From positions 164,694,941 through 164,758,940 of the forward strand of contig OU015496.1 of the NCBI GenBank assembly GCA_907164885.2: 64,000 bases of DNA, in the 5' to 3' direction. Shown here one piece after another: positions 46,794-58,146 of this stretch. Positions within the stretch are counted from its first letter, which is position 1; every line of letters begins with the position of its first letter. The notes below the pieces were generated by a model that saw nothing but the letters and a program-made list of their open reading frames with translations, was not told the origin of the DNA and searched no databases. Both the position numbers and the translations under genes were made by a program. The stretch is from Dolomedes plantarius (taxonomy: Eukaryota; Arthropoda; Arachnida; Araneae; Dolomedidae).

Positions 46794-47222
46794 TGTGTAC
46801 TAACCCTATTGGATTTGTTCACCTCAATGTTAACAAATGGAAAAAATGTGTCCAAGGATTGCTGACTTTGATTGATAGTTTTTTTTTGTTTGTTTTTTTA
46901 ATAATGTTCTCCTTAATAGAGAAAGAAATTTTACACCTTGGAGCATTTACGTTTTTTTTTTAAATGCAAATAATATTTTGAAATTGAAATTATTCTTTGA
47001 AAAAATCATTTATAGTGTGTTTTAAAAGCTCATAAACTCCTTTGGTGGATGCAATTTATAAAATCAATCCTGTTGCAAGGTGCAGAAAAGTTCAGGCTAT
47101 CTGAAAATGCCATTTTTATTGGATTATCAGCATTTATTTAGGTGTAAATAGTAGACAAATTTTCTCCATAGGTTAACATTGAGGCGAGCGAATCCAATAA
47201 GGTTGGTATACAGCAGTCTTAA
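46794..47222 (-). mobile_element. MITE family T, copy 5
   Basis: TTAAGGTTGCTGTGTACTAA faces TTGGTATACAGCAGTCTTAA, and the interior is reversed relative to copies 1-3. It lies 49 bp after the SINE C copy. Confidence 0.9.
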
Positions 47223-47314
47223 GCTATGTAAAATCTTCCTCTAGGTAGTTTTCAATCTCGGATTAGCGAATTCATATATTCGAATTCCGATATGTGCGTA
47301 CGAAGACTTTTTTT

Positions 47315-47480
47315 TCTAATGCAGAGGCACTTGTCGTGAGACATTTGCCTTTTGTTTATTGCCCGCGAAGTCCTGCTGGCCACATTATTATGGGAGCACC
47401 CTTTAGTTGAGCCAGCATTGCTTCCTATGAGGTAACGACCAAGCGTTATTTAGGATTTGAACCCAAGCTTACGAGGCCGT
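47315..47480 (-). mobile_element. SINE-like repeat, family D, copy 2, with B-box
   Basis: Minus strand. GGGTTCAAATCC near 47455 is a tRNA-like B-box; the body then shares AGCAATGCTGGCTCAACTAA and GGGTGCTCCCATAATAA with the copy at 18.6 kb. The tail is A-rich. Confidence 0.7.
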
Positions 47481-47496
47481 TACTATTCCCACTGAT

Positions 47497-47955
<459 letters not shown>

Positions 47956-48049
47956 CAAATTTCTATGTTTTTCATCACGGTCAATAGATGGCAGCAGCGA
48001 AATATCCCAAAAATTGTAAACGCATGCAAAATACAATACTGTAGAGCAG

Positions 48050-48526
48050 TGTGCCGCGGGGATTTTATCGTTAATAATAATAATAATAATAATTAACCAC
48101 CACATTAGTTAGAAATTTCTTTAAGCAAAATATTCCTCTAACTTTTTTCCTAATATGTAATTTCTCTGGGTCGAAATTAACACAAAACAAAAACATGTAG
48201 TTACCATACAATGTATGTATGCTCGAGTGTCATATTTCTTAAGAAAGTTAAGACATATTTCAGTTAAGAAAGAATATCTACAAATTTATGACAATACCAT
48301 TGCAATTTTGCTCCCTTTTTCTACAACATACTTATGCGAACAAAATCTTTCGTCACTGGTTCTAATTAAAAATGACAAACGATCGTGTTTAAAGGGTCTT
48401 GACCATGAACTTCCAGTAGCTCTTTCTAATATAGAGTCAAATATAAAACGTACATATGTTCATCAAAACAAGCTCAAATATCTCTTTAATAAATTTGTTA
48501 TGTTTAAATTAATTTTGATTTATTAG
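48050..48526 (+). mobile_element. hAT element remnant
   Basis: CAGTGTGCCGCGGGGATTTT at 48050 resembles a hAT end, and a transposase C-terminus follows at 48215-48526. I could not find the matching right end or an 8-bp duplication, so limits are uncertain. Confidence 0.55.
48215..48526 (+). pseudogene. hAT transposase C-terminal dimerisation fragment
   Basis: 103 codons open to a stop. LLPFSTTYLCEQNLSSLVLI followed by KNDKRSCLKGLDHELPVALS is the conserved hAT dimerisation region. The upstream catalytic and zinc-finger parts are missing, so only the tail of a roughly 600-residue protein remains. The first Met is arbitrary. Confidence 0.8.
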
Positions 48527-49925
48527 GTTTAAGTAAACACCAAAAAACAAATTTTAATATAAAAATTTAAAGAGAATTTTTTTTTTACTTGTAAATTATA
48601 ACTTTATATTTTTGTTCTTGTGTTGGTGTACAATTCAAAAGAATTTATATAAAACTTAAATGATTATAATTTCTTGATACATAGAGCTATTTTATTGTGT
48701 GTATTTTTGGCAAATTTTATTGTGTGTATTATTGGTTGTGCCAGCGCACAACCAATTTTTAAATAATTTGCGTTTCTAAGGGATAGAGACGTTATAAGTT
48801 CCATTACATGAGCTGTTGATTTACGCATATTAAGAAATATAAGCACAAAAGCCCCAGGAGAAAGGGGAGCGGGCATTCGCAGAGTTATTAACACATAGGG
48901 AGAGTTATTCAACACGTTGTCCGTTGAACCAGTTCACGTCATTTTAAGTTATAGGGAGAATTTGAAAAAGTTTTCTAAAAGGCATATATAATCTTAAACC
49001 GCAAAGGGAAGAAACACCACCAACTGCAAAATGAGAAGGTAAAGATTTTCATTCTGATCTTACTTGTTACTTTTCACATTGTTCTTCTCATCAGTGAAAA
49101 GTCTGTCCAATGTTAATCCAAGGTTTCACAACTCTTCCGATAGCTAGCTCCTTCCTTCTCGCTCCCGTCAATATTAGGGGTGAAGTTTCGCGCCCGGGAT
49201 ATTTCCGGGCTGTAGTATTTAAAGTAAAGCACCAAAAAGATTAAAACAATCCATTTCATTTACCTTGAATTTTTTTTGTTTCTTATTTTACATACCAGAT
49301 GGCAGCACCAGACTATTTATAATGTAATTGGGGATGGGCTTTTTTTAAACTAGATGTGGCAGATCAATAAATAAATGGAATCCTCCGGAAAAAAATAGGC
49401 ACTTTTATTACCGTTTTTTTGAAAATTGTGCGATCTTTAAGGGGCTAGATTGAATATAAAGAGTCCCAAAATTGCTTGCCTATGTCTATACAAATGTTAG
49501 TTGTTGCTTCTGAGAACGAGAATAACTAAACGAAAACCCAAACGAGAACTAGCGCTAAATATAACGTGCAATTACGAAGCACATCTGTGGAAATCACGTT
49601 TCTGACAACAAACAAACAAACAAACAAAAAAGTGTAAGCAAGACGCCTTACGAATAGCGGTAGTGAGCCTGGCTATGTAGAGTCAGTTACATAAAATAGT
49701 ATGTCAAGTTTTCCACAAAATGACATGAATACCTATTGCCGTGCGAATATACTGTTCATAATAAATTTAACTTGTGATACACGTGCAGCATTTTTTCCCC
49801 CGTTTCCCGCGGTTCAAAGAATATTGGCACTGGTACGCTTCTCGACTCAATTAATTCATCTAACGTGTGACCCGTATAAGGTTGCGACTCTGTTGATAAG
49901 ACCGTCGATCTTAAAATGACCACTA
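48527..49925. other. No gene seen
   Basis: AT-rich DNA. TTTTATTGTGTGTATT is repeated near 48690 and 48716. 49254-49320 weakly matches repeat R1. CAAACAAACAAA occurs near 49612. Confidence 0.45.
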
Positions 49926-49992
49926 CTAAAGGCCTGTTCACGTAGCAGTCCATTAGCGTAAGCGTAAAAGGTCAGCGGAGTCAGAAATATTG
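49926..49992. mobile_element. End fragment of the GGGCCTGTTCACAT MITE family
   Basis: AAAGGCCTGTTCACGTAGCA followed by GTAAGCGTAAAAGG matches the left half of the MITE at 35955. The other half is absent. Confidence 0.7.
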
Positions 49993-51864
49993 TGGTGATA
50001 TATATAACCCTGAAGTTACAGCCCCAAAACACGTGGTTATCTGGACCATGGATAGTAGCTCTGGCTAGTTAGGATCATTCATGAAGTAGGGTCATTCATG
50101 AGTTAGGATCATTCATGGTACTCAAAAGCGTGAACTCAAACTCATGGTACTCAAAATTAGCGTTTTTAAAAATTATTTTAAAAGGTCAATATAAAATTTA
50201 TTTCTCACATTATAAAGTAATACTATACCACAACAATTTTTTTAGAAAAACAAATAATTTTAATTTTAATTAAAATAGGATCTTTATTAATATCATAAGG
50301 TGAAAACATATTCCTTGAGCAACTTCGTAACTATGAGGGGATGTTCTATTGATTAGGTGTGATCCTAACATTGTCGATCTAAAATATCTTATATCTTCAT
50401 TTCGTCTAGATAACAGAAAACTTCAGTTAGTTTTTTTAAACATATCAAGATCCTAATGTTTTTTGTCATTATTATTTTATTTTATTTATTTATTTTTTAG
50501 TAGTAGTAGAATTAATAGTAGTAGAAAACTTGCTGGTAACTTATAGTTTTCCTCTCTCTACAGACAAAATCCAAATTTCCAGTATTTCAAGTATTGTAAG
50601 ATATGACAAAATGCATGGATCGCACGTTGCTCGGGAGCCCATGACAAGAGCAAAACCTAGAGCCAAAGGTGTTTGGTAACCACGTTAGAAATGTATATTT
50701 TGTAATGTGAATTACGCTTTTTGTTGAACAATTTTGCACTTTAAAACGTTTTTACCCATTACCCAGATTCTTAAATTTATAAAAGTTTCAAGATAATTTT
50801 AAGAAAGTTTAGGAAATATTCGTAAATCACTTTCTTTTTTTTTTTTTCCTACGCTCCAAAAATTATCATCAAAGTATTTACTCAAATACATGACAGTACT
50901 GCCATCTATTTTACAACGAAGGAAATATTACTAAAATATACTAAACAAACCACTATCTATGAACTGTGTTCATAGATGGCAGCACTGTGCAAGCATACAT
51001 ATCGGCTTCTTTAAAAGCGTAGCGATAAAAAAGCAAGGAATTAAATGTTGCCTAAAAAAAGTAATTAATTTTCATAAAATTAAATTTTATATAACTAAAT
51101 GTTAAAAATTCATTTAAGTTATAAGGCTCAATTAACCTCTTTCAACATTAGCATTAAAAATAAAATTCAAATATCATGAAACTCTACATTCAAACATCCT
51201 AAAATTTGGTTATATTTATTTCTTACTGTTGATTTCATCATGCTTTAAATTTAATTTCTAGATATTTTTACTAACAGTATTTCACAGTATAATATACATA
51301 TATATCCGTGCTTTATATTTATATTTTAACGATGTAATCCATACATTACAAGACTGCATAAAATAGCTCTTGATGCATGTTATTTTAGCTGGGTGCTATA
51401 CTTTATATCTATTTGTTTTGATCATTCTGTAATCATGTAGTTCAAAATCTAATAATTTGTCAGTAATTTACACAAAGAACGTTTCTTACGTTTAAAATTT
51501 TTTATTAATATTTATTCATTAGTTTGGCTATTAAAAAATGAAATCTGTCCTATTGACAATTCTAACTGAGAGCAGAGTAGAATTTAAATAACCTTATATA
51601 ATTTTCCTATGTTATAATCGTCCTTAAAGCAAAGCTTTTTTCAAACTTTTTGTTATGTTTTATTTCGTACCAGCGTTTAACTGAATTCTAAAAATTATGG
51701 CTCTATCAGAATATTTTTTTTTTTTAAATTGCTTTCATTTCATTTAGTGTCGCCATCTTGTGGGATATTTAGAAACTATTTCATAATTATATGAAAAATA
51801 AATTAGTCGATGAAAAATTAATTAGACGATGAATAAATTAGTCGAATGAAAAATACATTAGGTC
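49993..51864. other. No gene seen; small tandem repeats
   Basis: Short tandem copies of GTTAGGATCATTCATGA lie at about 50068-50118. AATTAGTCGATGAAAAATT-type units recur at about 51800-51866. The rest is AT-rich with no recognised gene. Confidence 0.5.
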
Positions 51865-52012
51865 GATCAAACGTAAGGTGGTACCAAGAAAGCAATATTG
51901 ACTCACCTGTATGGTACCCCCAGATGAAAAAGGAGTTAACAATTTCCTCGGTATAAAGTGCGATTTTCTCAGCACAAGTGCTTCCGCTTTAACCAAAAAA
52001 AGAATAAATAAA
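51865..52012 (+). mobile_element. SINE-like repeat, family D, copy 3, diverged
   Basis: AAAGCAATATTGACTCACCT, GTATGGTACCCCCAGAT and CACAAGTGCTTCCGCTTTAA followed by an AGAATAAATAAATA tail parallel the copies at 18.6 and 47.4 kb. Confidence 0.6.
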
Positions 52013-52635
52013 TAGCCTTAAAAGTGCCTTGCTTCCTGGTTGCTTCCATAAAGAAGTATTTTTTATTACATGTTGCTGAAAAATGAATTCTAATCATATA
52101 TATTGTTTCAATTTGACATAGTTTTAACACATGTCTGTGCTTCATTAAGGTTTCAGATTTTGATTCAAATGCCTTCTTTCTTTTTTTTTTTTTTTTTTTC
52201 TTTTTTTTTAACAGCACTGGACAGAGCCATTTTCATCCAAGACTGGCAGCAGGGTAAGAATTTTTTCATTTTGAAAACTCTGATTATATTACATACAAAT
52301 ATACTGATGCAAAAATAGACTCAGCTACATTTGTATACAAATTTATCATTGATAATAATATATTAAAATTATTTTAACACTGTAAATATGTTAACAACAT
52401 TGTTAATATCTACATTTTGTTTGTATATATGGAAACAATATCTTAACATATATTTAATATTAACATTGTTAACAATATCAGTCTATTGTTAATAATAGTA
52501 ACAGCAACATTGAAAATATATTATAACAATATATTGTAACTAACAATTGTAACAATATTAACACTCTTAATGCTACTAACGAAGTTGCATATTGTGAATG
52601 TGCTATATTAATTAATATATTTGTGTACAAATATA
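52013..52635. other. Low-complexity AT-rich DNA
   Basis: A T-run lies near 52180-52210. Between about 52340 and 52620 the sequence is dominated by AACAATATT/AATATTGTT-type words, a cryptic simple repeat. Confidence 0.5.
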
Positions 52636-52761
52636 CACTCGTGTTCAAAATTAAGAGAATTTTAAGATTTGGTGGATTATCTCCAGAACTACTGGACAGA
52701 TTTTAATGAAATTCGGTATGTACATAGATTGATATAATACAAAAAAATAGCCATTCAACTT

Positions 52762-52958
52762 ATAATACACAGGCCCGCCGTCAGGTTGGGGCAGGGCGGG
52801 GGGGACAAAATCGCCGGGGTCCGGGCTTTCAGGGGGCCCGGTTAAAATAAGAGTTGACTAAAAAAATGTATACAATGTTCAAATATTGAGTGGAGAGGGG
52901 GCCTTTGAATTATTTTGCCCCGGGCCCTGGCTCAGCTGACGGCGGCCCTGATAATACA
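52762..52958. mobile_element. 181-bp hAT-type MITE
   Basis: CAGGCCCGCCGTCAG (52770) and CTGACGGCGGCCCTG (ending 52950) are inverted ends. A perfect 8-bp duplication, ATAATACA, flanks it. The interior is G-rich. Confidence 0.92.
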
Positions 52959-53075
52959 CACGCATGATCGTGCGTAAGACTCATCAGCGGCGGAAGGTAT
53001 AAAACAGAGATTACAATATCGAACAAAAAAATGGGTTAATAGAGGGGGTGGTTTCCACTTACAGTTTTACAGCTC

Positions 53076-53441
53076 TCACAACGTGAATTCATACTGGAAA
53101 TCAGGCAGTTTATGAGTATGTGGCAGTCGGTCCCACTCCTCCAGCAACGCTGTTTTCAGGCCCTGGATGGTTTTGGAAGGCGGAAAGCCAGTTGCAATTG
53201 TCTTCCCCAGAGCGTCCCAGACATGCTCTATAGGGTTTAGGTCTGAAGATCTGGCTGGCCAGTCTCTCCGGCGAATATCCTCACTTTCCAGAAATTCGTT
53301 GACCAGGCGAGCTCTATGTGGGAACGCGTTGTTGTCCATTAAGATGAAATCAGGGCCAACTGCACCCCTGAAAATTCGAACATAGACCTCTATGATCTCA
53401 TCCCTATACCTCTCACCACTCAGGGACCCTCTGTTAGACAC
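53076..53441 (-). pseudogene. Tc1 transposase C-terminal half
   Basis: 121 open codons. RIFRGAVGPDFILMDNN carries the second catalytic site, where the expected Asp before Asn-Ala is changed to Asn. PARSSDLNPIEHVWDALGK keeps the catalytic Glu. The C-terminus past LPHTHKLP looks shifted. The N-terminal half is not on this strand. Confidence 0.85.
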
Positions 53442-53459
53442 ATGGAGTGGTGTGCGGCC

Positions 53460-53598
53460 GTTTAGCTTGGTGCAGACAAGATCAACCTTGGACCAGACTG
53501 CAGTGGTGTAATGTTCTCTTTCCAGACGAGTCGCGATTCAGCCTGGACACTGATTCTCGACGTACTTCATCTGGAGAGACCCAGGCATCTCTACCTGC
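53460..53598 (+). pseudogene. Tc1 transposase middle fragment, inverted
   Basis: On the plus strand I read WTRLQWCNVLFPDESRFSLD then TDSRR, the segment around the first catalytic Asp of the same Tc1 subfamily. It ends where a candidate LTR begins at 53599. Opposite strands for adjacent protein parts imply an inversion or two separate fragments. Confidence 0.75.
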
Positions 53599-54197
53599 TG
53601 TGACGAATTAATTAGCCCAATAATTAAAATTCTACCATCCGATCAGAACGTCAGAACGCTTACGCTGTTAGCGACCTGAGTGCAGTCACCCCTTTCTGCG
53701 GGCAGCAGGTGGGACGCGCTGAGAAGAATGACGAAATTGGAGTGTCGCCCTTCTTGCGGGGAGTTGACATTACAGATGAATAAGAATGCGCTACACCAAA
53801 ATTGATGACGCTGGCAGAGCCCCGAGAGGCAGAGATTGAAATCTCAGACCTCCGGGCGCCGCAGCTCCGGCAAAGAAGGAGCCGGGAAAATGACATCACC
53901 TTTACAAGATCCAATGAGAAAGAGATACGAATTCTCTGGATGGTGGCTCCAAGTTCGAAGATCAGAGAGGAACTTTTTTGAGAGAGTTAATTAGCTATCT
54001 TCTCCAGCTGAGAGATCAACTCCGGTCATACCGGGTTGAGAAAGGCTATAACGCGGACTTGTTAAGTCAGCGGTTTTTTCTCGAGAAGAGAACTTTAAGC
54101 TTCAGTTAGGAAACTTGGTTTTTTTTTAAAGATATCTCACAGTGAGATTATCTGTCCCGATCATCCAGATAGATCATAGTTCCCTTCTCGCAGTCAC
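53599..54197 (+). mobile_element. Candidate solo LTR
   Basis: Begins TGTGACGAATTAATTAGC and ends CGCAGTCACA, giving a TGTGAC...GTCACA outline over about 600 bp. Composition is more GC-rich than its neighbours. I see no matching 5-bp target duplication and no clear AATAAA, so this is tentative. Confidence 0.35.
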
Positions 54198-54339
54198 ACG
54201 CTATGCAGGAAAGCTTAAAAAGCTTGCCGCAAGGTTGTGCCAGTGTACCTAATTGTCGCCTAGAGTTTTGGCGTTGTATCAACCATTTTTCCGCCTGCTG
54301 TTGTTATTGGTAGTCGTACTCAAGTATGCTCTGATACTC

Positions 54340-54896
54340 TTCAAATGGATAAAAGTATCGAACAAAGAGTACCAACGAAATTTCTTGTGCTAAATCGTTG
54401 AAGATGTTGGAGAAGTCCTACGGTGAGTTAGCTTTATCGAAAACACAAGCATACAAGTGGTACAAAGCGTTCAAAGAAGGCCTAGAAATTCAGTCAACGA
54501 ACATTATTATCTGGGCATTATGAGGCGTTTGAGAGAAAATGTTCGATGCATATGGCCGGAGTTGTGGAAGAACAATTATTGGATTCTGCACCACAACAAG
54601 GCGCCAGTCCACACATCAATGCTTGCACGCGATTTTTTGACCAAAGACTCAACGAATGTCATCGACCAAGCATCTTGTTCGCCAGATATGGCCCCAGCTG
54701 ACTTTCTCCTATTCCCCAAACTCAGATTACTACATTGTGGCAGACTTCTTGAGTCCACTGAAGCCATAAAACAAAATTCGCTTTAGGAGCTCAAGGCCAT
54801 ACCGGTAAGTTCCTATAAGAAGTGTTTCGATGACTGGATTATTCATTGGCATAAGTGTATTTCATCAAAGGGGCCTATTTTGAGAGCGACAAAATA
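54340..54896 (+). pseudogene. mariner transposase, internally deleted
   Basis: The N-terminus begins near MDKSIEQRVPTKFLV, frameshifts, then SYGELALSKTQAYKWYKAFK. A deletion follows, and the open part 54457-54786 gives IMRRLRENVRCIWPELWKNN, ILHHNKAPVHTS, SPDMAPADFLLFPKL. After a stop it continues ELKAIPVSSYKKCFDDWIIH to near 54895. The second catalytic Asp (HHD in the family) is Asn here. The middle section with the first Asp is deleted. Confidence 0.85.
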
Positions 54897-56114
54897 AATT
54901 TGGATAATTAAATCTGGTTGCTCTCACTGTCATTCGCTCCAAGAGATAGCGCGCTAGGAGCATATCACGTGATTGACATTTTTCTAATTGTTGTTCAAGT
55001 TTGCTCTGTAATGTGAGTTGTTACAGTAGCTTCGCATTAAATAATCAAGTTAAATAGTCATGTCTTTAATTGTCAACGCCTTATTCACCATGTATGTTCA
55101 CTTGCGTCGCAGTCAAAACCAATATTTTGTGTTTAATTGAGTAATTCCCGGTATTTGTAGGAAAGAATCTGTATGTATAGAAACATTTTAGCATACAAAT
55201 ATATTGGTATATAAACTAGACTTCTAAGTACGTTATATATAGTTATTGCCGTATTGAAAATGTGTTTAGATGTCGTTAGAAAACCCGTGTAAAGAGTGTT
55301 GAAGTTTTGAATAAAATTGCCATCTTAATATTTGTATTAAAAGGAATTATTTGTGTTTCGTTTAGTGATGGGAACAAGAATGGTTTAATGTCTTTCCATA
55401 ATATGCCAGGCTGCTCTATCTTATCACACTGAACCTTCGTTGATGAAGGGATGAAGTCTTCTCAAGGTACAAATTTTGTCTAAATCTGTTTTTTCTCAAT
55501 CACTTGAGAAAGTACTGTAGAGAACAGTCTGTCGGGTATTCATAAATCCCTATAAAAAAGCGAAAAAAAGGTGAATACAAAGGAAAACTGAATTAGCGGG
55601 ATATCAAAAAAGAAATTTTTAGTTGCGGACCGGCGAAAAGAACTTTTGAAGAATCAGGAGCCATATTTAGGAAAGATTTAAACAGACTAGAAAATACGAG
55701 GAAAATTTCTAAAAAAAATCTAATAAAAAAATTATTACTCATTCTGCCTTATTAGAAAAATAAACATGTATATATGAGAGGAATAAGGCTTTTTTCCTAG
55801 GTATTGATAAATATAAATGCTTTTTATCCAATAAAAGAGTAAGGTAAAATGCTTTATAACTTTCGTTTGGAAGATCTTTCGTCACTATAGATTCTTCAAT
55901 AGAGGGAATTGTTGGCACCTTTAGCGTAGGTGCGCTAGTACGAGATATATTACCATGCTCGCAACGAACTACTGCAGGGCGCTCGAGAAAGATGACAGGA
56001 CATATATACATAAATAAATTTTAAAAAAGTTACGCATATAATTTAATGAAACTTATACATATTATACAACACATAGGTAAGTATAAAATAGCATAAAAAG
56101 AAATCGCCAGACGA
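54897..56114. other. No gene seen
   Basis: AT-rich DNA. An open frame at 55739-56011 (minus, 90 codons) is unrecognised. Confidence 0.5.
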
Positions 56115-57138
56115 TTATGGTGTTATAGAAACTAGCATATGTATATCGTCCTGTAGTACGAAAGAATCACCTTTTGCTCCGGCATAAGGGCGTACATAAG
56201 CATCAAGGATGTCATCTCTATAGGTGTGAGCATTCACATTTCCACGGAGAAAGACATGGAGGTCTGTGCGTCCCCCCAAGGAGATACCACCCCAAACACA
56301 GACAATCCTGACGATCGGCTGATCCGTATGCATCTCTCTCACGGATGTGTGATGGATGAAAACGAGTTCCAGGTTCTCTCCAAATCAAAATACGCCTACT
56401 ATCGCTTTGGAGGCTAAACCTGGACTCATCCGTAAAGATAACAGCTCTCCATTGATCACACGTCCAGTGGATATGTTGACGTGTCCACTGCAAACGTTCC
56501 CGCCTATGGCGTGACGTGAGCGGGATGCAAATGGCTGGTCTCCTCGCAAAAAGACCACCTTCGTGAAGCCTTCTACGCACGGTTGACGTTGATACCAACC
56601 TTCCGGAGCTTGCAGCAAGGGAGGATCTGTTCAGACGGAGTTGCGGTTCTATTCCTTCGTGCGCATAATGACAAATATCGGTCATCGGCATTCGTCGTAG
56701 CGCATAGCCGTCCTTGGCTGAACCTCCTGGATGCCGAATCCGTGGTTAGAAATTGTTGCCAAAGTCTATGAACGACAGACAGACTCACATTTAGCCATCT
56801 GGCCACTTCTGTCTGACTTTGTCCTGCCTCTAGTCTCCCAATAGATCGCCATCGCAGTTCTTCGGTCAAATGGTGCCTGGAGGTCATTGTTACAATTTGG
56901 CTATGCCAGATGTCTAATCTCAGCCTCGCAGCGACAATTGTCACCTTGCTCTGAGACATGCACTTTTATGCTCCTCTCAAATGACGTATTCCGACTGCAG
57001 CGCCACTATTTTGCATAATGTAGTATTGTTCAGCACCTTTTACTTAACAACATATTCAAATTTTAAACAGATTGGCCTAGTTTTGACCGTGTTATCCCTC
57101 TTTTTGTGATTTTTCCTTAATTTTTGATAACTAGTGTG
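56115..57138 (-). mobile_element. Tc1-like element D, 3'-truncated
   Basis: The 5' end is CACACTAGTTATCAAAAATT on the minus strand, ending at 57138 before TA. The transposase reads leftwards and breaks off near 56130, so the 3' end is missing. Confidence 0.85.
56130..56959 (-). pseudogene. Tc1 transposase, N-terminal two thirds, frameshifted
   Basis: Three reading phases follow one another. 56573-56959 holds the helix-turn-helix part (LTEELRWRSIGRLEAGQSQT, EVARWLNVSLSVVHRLWQQF). 56218-56691 continues with STVRRRLHEGGLFARRPAIC and FTDESRFSLQSDSRR, with the first catalytic Asp. 56115-56342 adds CVWGGISLGGRTDLHVF and FVLQDD, with the second Asp. The Glu region is lost. Confidence 0.85.
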
Positions 57139-57142
57139 TATA

Positions 57143-57461
57143 TGTCGTGATTTGGACGAATGACAGAAATCCACTCGTTTAATTTAACAAGTTTATTAAT
57201 TCCATTAACTGCATCATAACCATACTGGTTTAGAGAACAGCATGTATCACCAACACACACCAACTTTTTAGTAGTACAGAGCAAATCTGAAATCACTCTT
57301 CTCCTTAGCCGTTGCCAACCCAGGACAGCAAAACATGTTCAGCTGGTCATTCGGCAAGAAACCGGTTCCCCTACAAACTCCTGACTCTGATTCGTAGGGG
57401 GTCATACTCAAAGTGAGGGACGAGTCATTAAAAATAATAATTACTGGATCTATTTCTTACA
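57143..57461 (-). mobile_element. LTR X of a gypsy-like retroelement
   Basis: On the minus strand it starts TGTAAGAAATAG just after a G-run that would serve as polypurine tract (C-run 57464-57474) and ends CAAATCACGACA. A polyadenylation signal AATAAA (57192-57197, complement) lies near the 3' side, as expected. About 370 bp of its upstream internal region follows to 57833, where LTR Y begins. Confidence 0.65.
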
Positions 57462-57833
57462 ATCCCCCCCCCCCTTTTCAGACAAGTCGAGGGATGGACC
57501 GGCTTCCATTCCAGAGACTCACCTGAAAAGGCTACACCACCTACACTGTCATAATTTGGGAACGATTCCTTTTAACCTTTCCTTTAACCTTTCCTTAAGT
57601 TTCTGGGAGATGAGTTAATTCAATTTTACAGTTAACATACAATCCAAAGAACATGATAACAATAACAAGAATAGTAAAAATAATACTGGTACCAAACACA
57701 ATACTATAAGTAAATAAACATTATAAGAGCAGTTGTATTAATAAATGCAAGACACCTCGAATACATCGCATATGCAATAATAAAATAATACTGGTATCAA
57801 ATAAAATATTATAAGTAAATATGAAATGGTCTC
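57462..57833 (-). mobile_element. Internal 3' remnant adjoining LTR X
   Basis: Non-coding. AATAATACTGGTA followed by TATAAGTAAATA occurs twice (about 57678-57717 and 57783-57822), a local 105-bp duplication. No protein recognisable. Confidence 0.5.
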
Positions 57834-58146
57834 TGTTTCCCAAGGATGAGAGCACAGTTCACAGGAACAATCTTTATTCACGAGCACGAGTTTTTTTACA
57901 TAATCACAAACGAAAACATTTTAACATAGATGTAAAAGACAAAGAAAATTCACAGAGCCGAGAGCCGTTGCTACCGCGACTCCCGCAGACTGCACAACTG
58001 CTGAACTCAACTCACTTCACTGCAGTTCACCTTTTCATAGGTTGGCAAAATATCTGTCGATATTTTGCCAAAGGTGGAGACAACGCCATCTATTGGTCAA
58101 ACAAAACAAACTAACTAACTAGGAAAGGTAGTTACTGGCTGTTACA
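57834..58146 (-). mobile_element. 3' LTR (Y) of the gypsy-like element
   Basis: Reads on the minus strand from TGTAACAGCCAGTAACTACC (58146) to CTTGGGAAACA (57834), 313 bp. Directly upstream is CCAGAGGGGGAGG, a good polypurine tract. AATAAA (complement of 57873-57878) lies about 40 bp before the 3' edge. The matching 5' LTR is not found in the window. Confidence 0.8.

Larger units (their letters stand above)
52636..53598 (-). mobile_element. Tc1-like element C, internally inverted
   Basis: The 3' end CACTCGTGTTCAAAATTAAG lies at 52636 after TA. The transposase C-terminal half reads on the minus strand (53076-53441), while the part before it reads on the plus strand (about 53460-53598). The element is therefore rearranged head to head. 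A hAT MITE sits in the 3' untranslated part. Confidence 0.75.
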
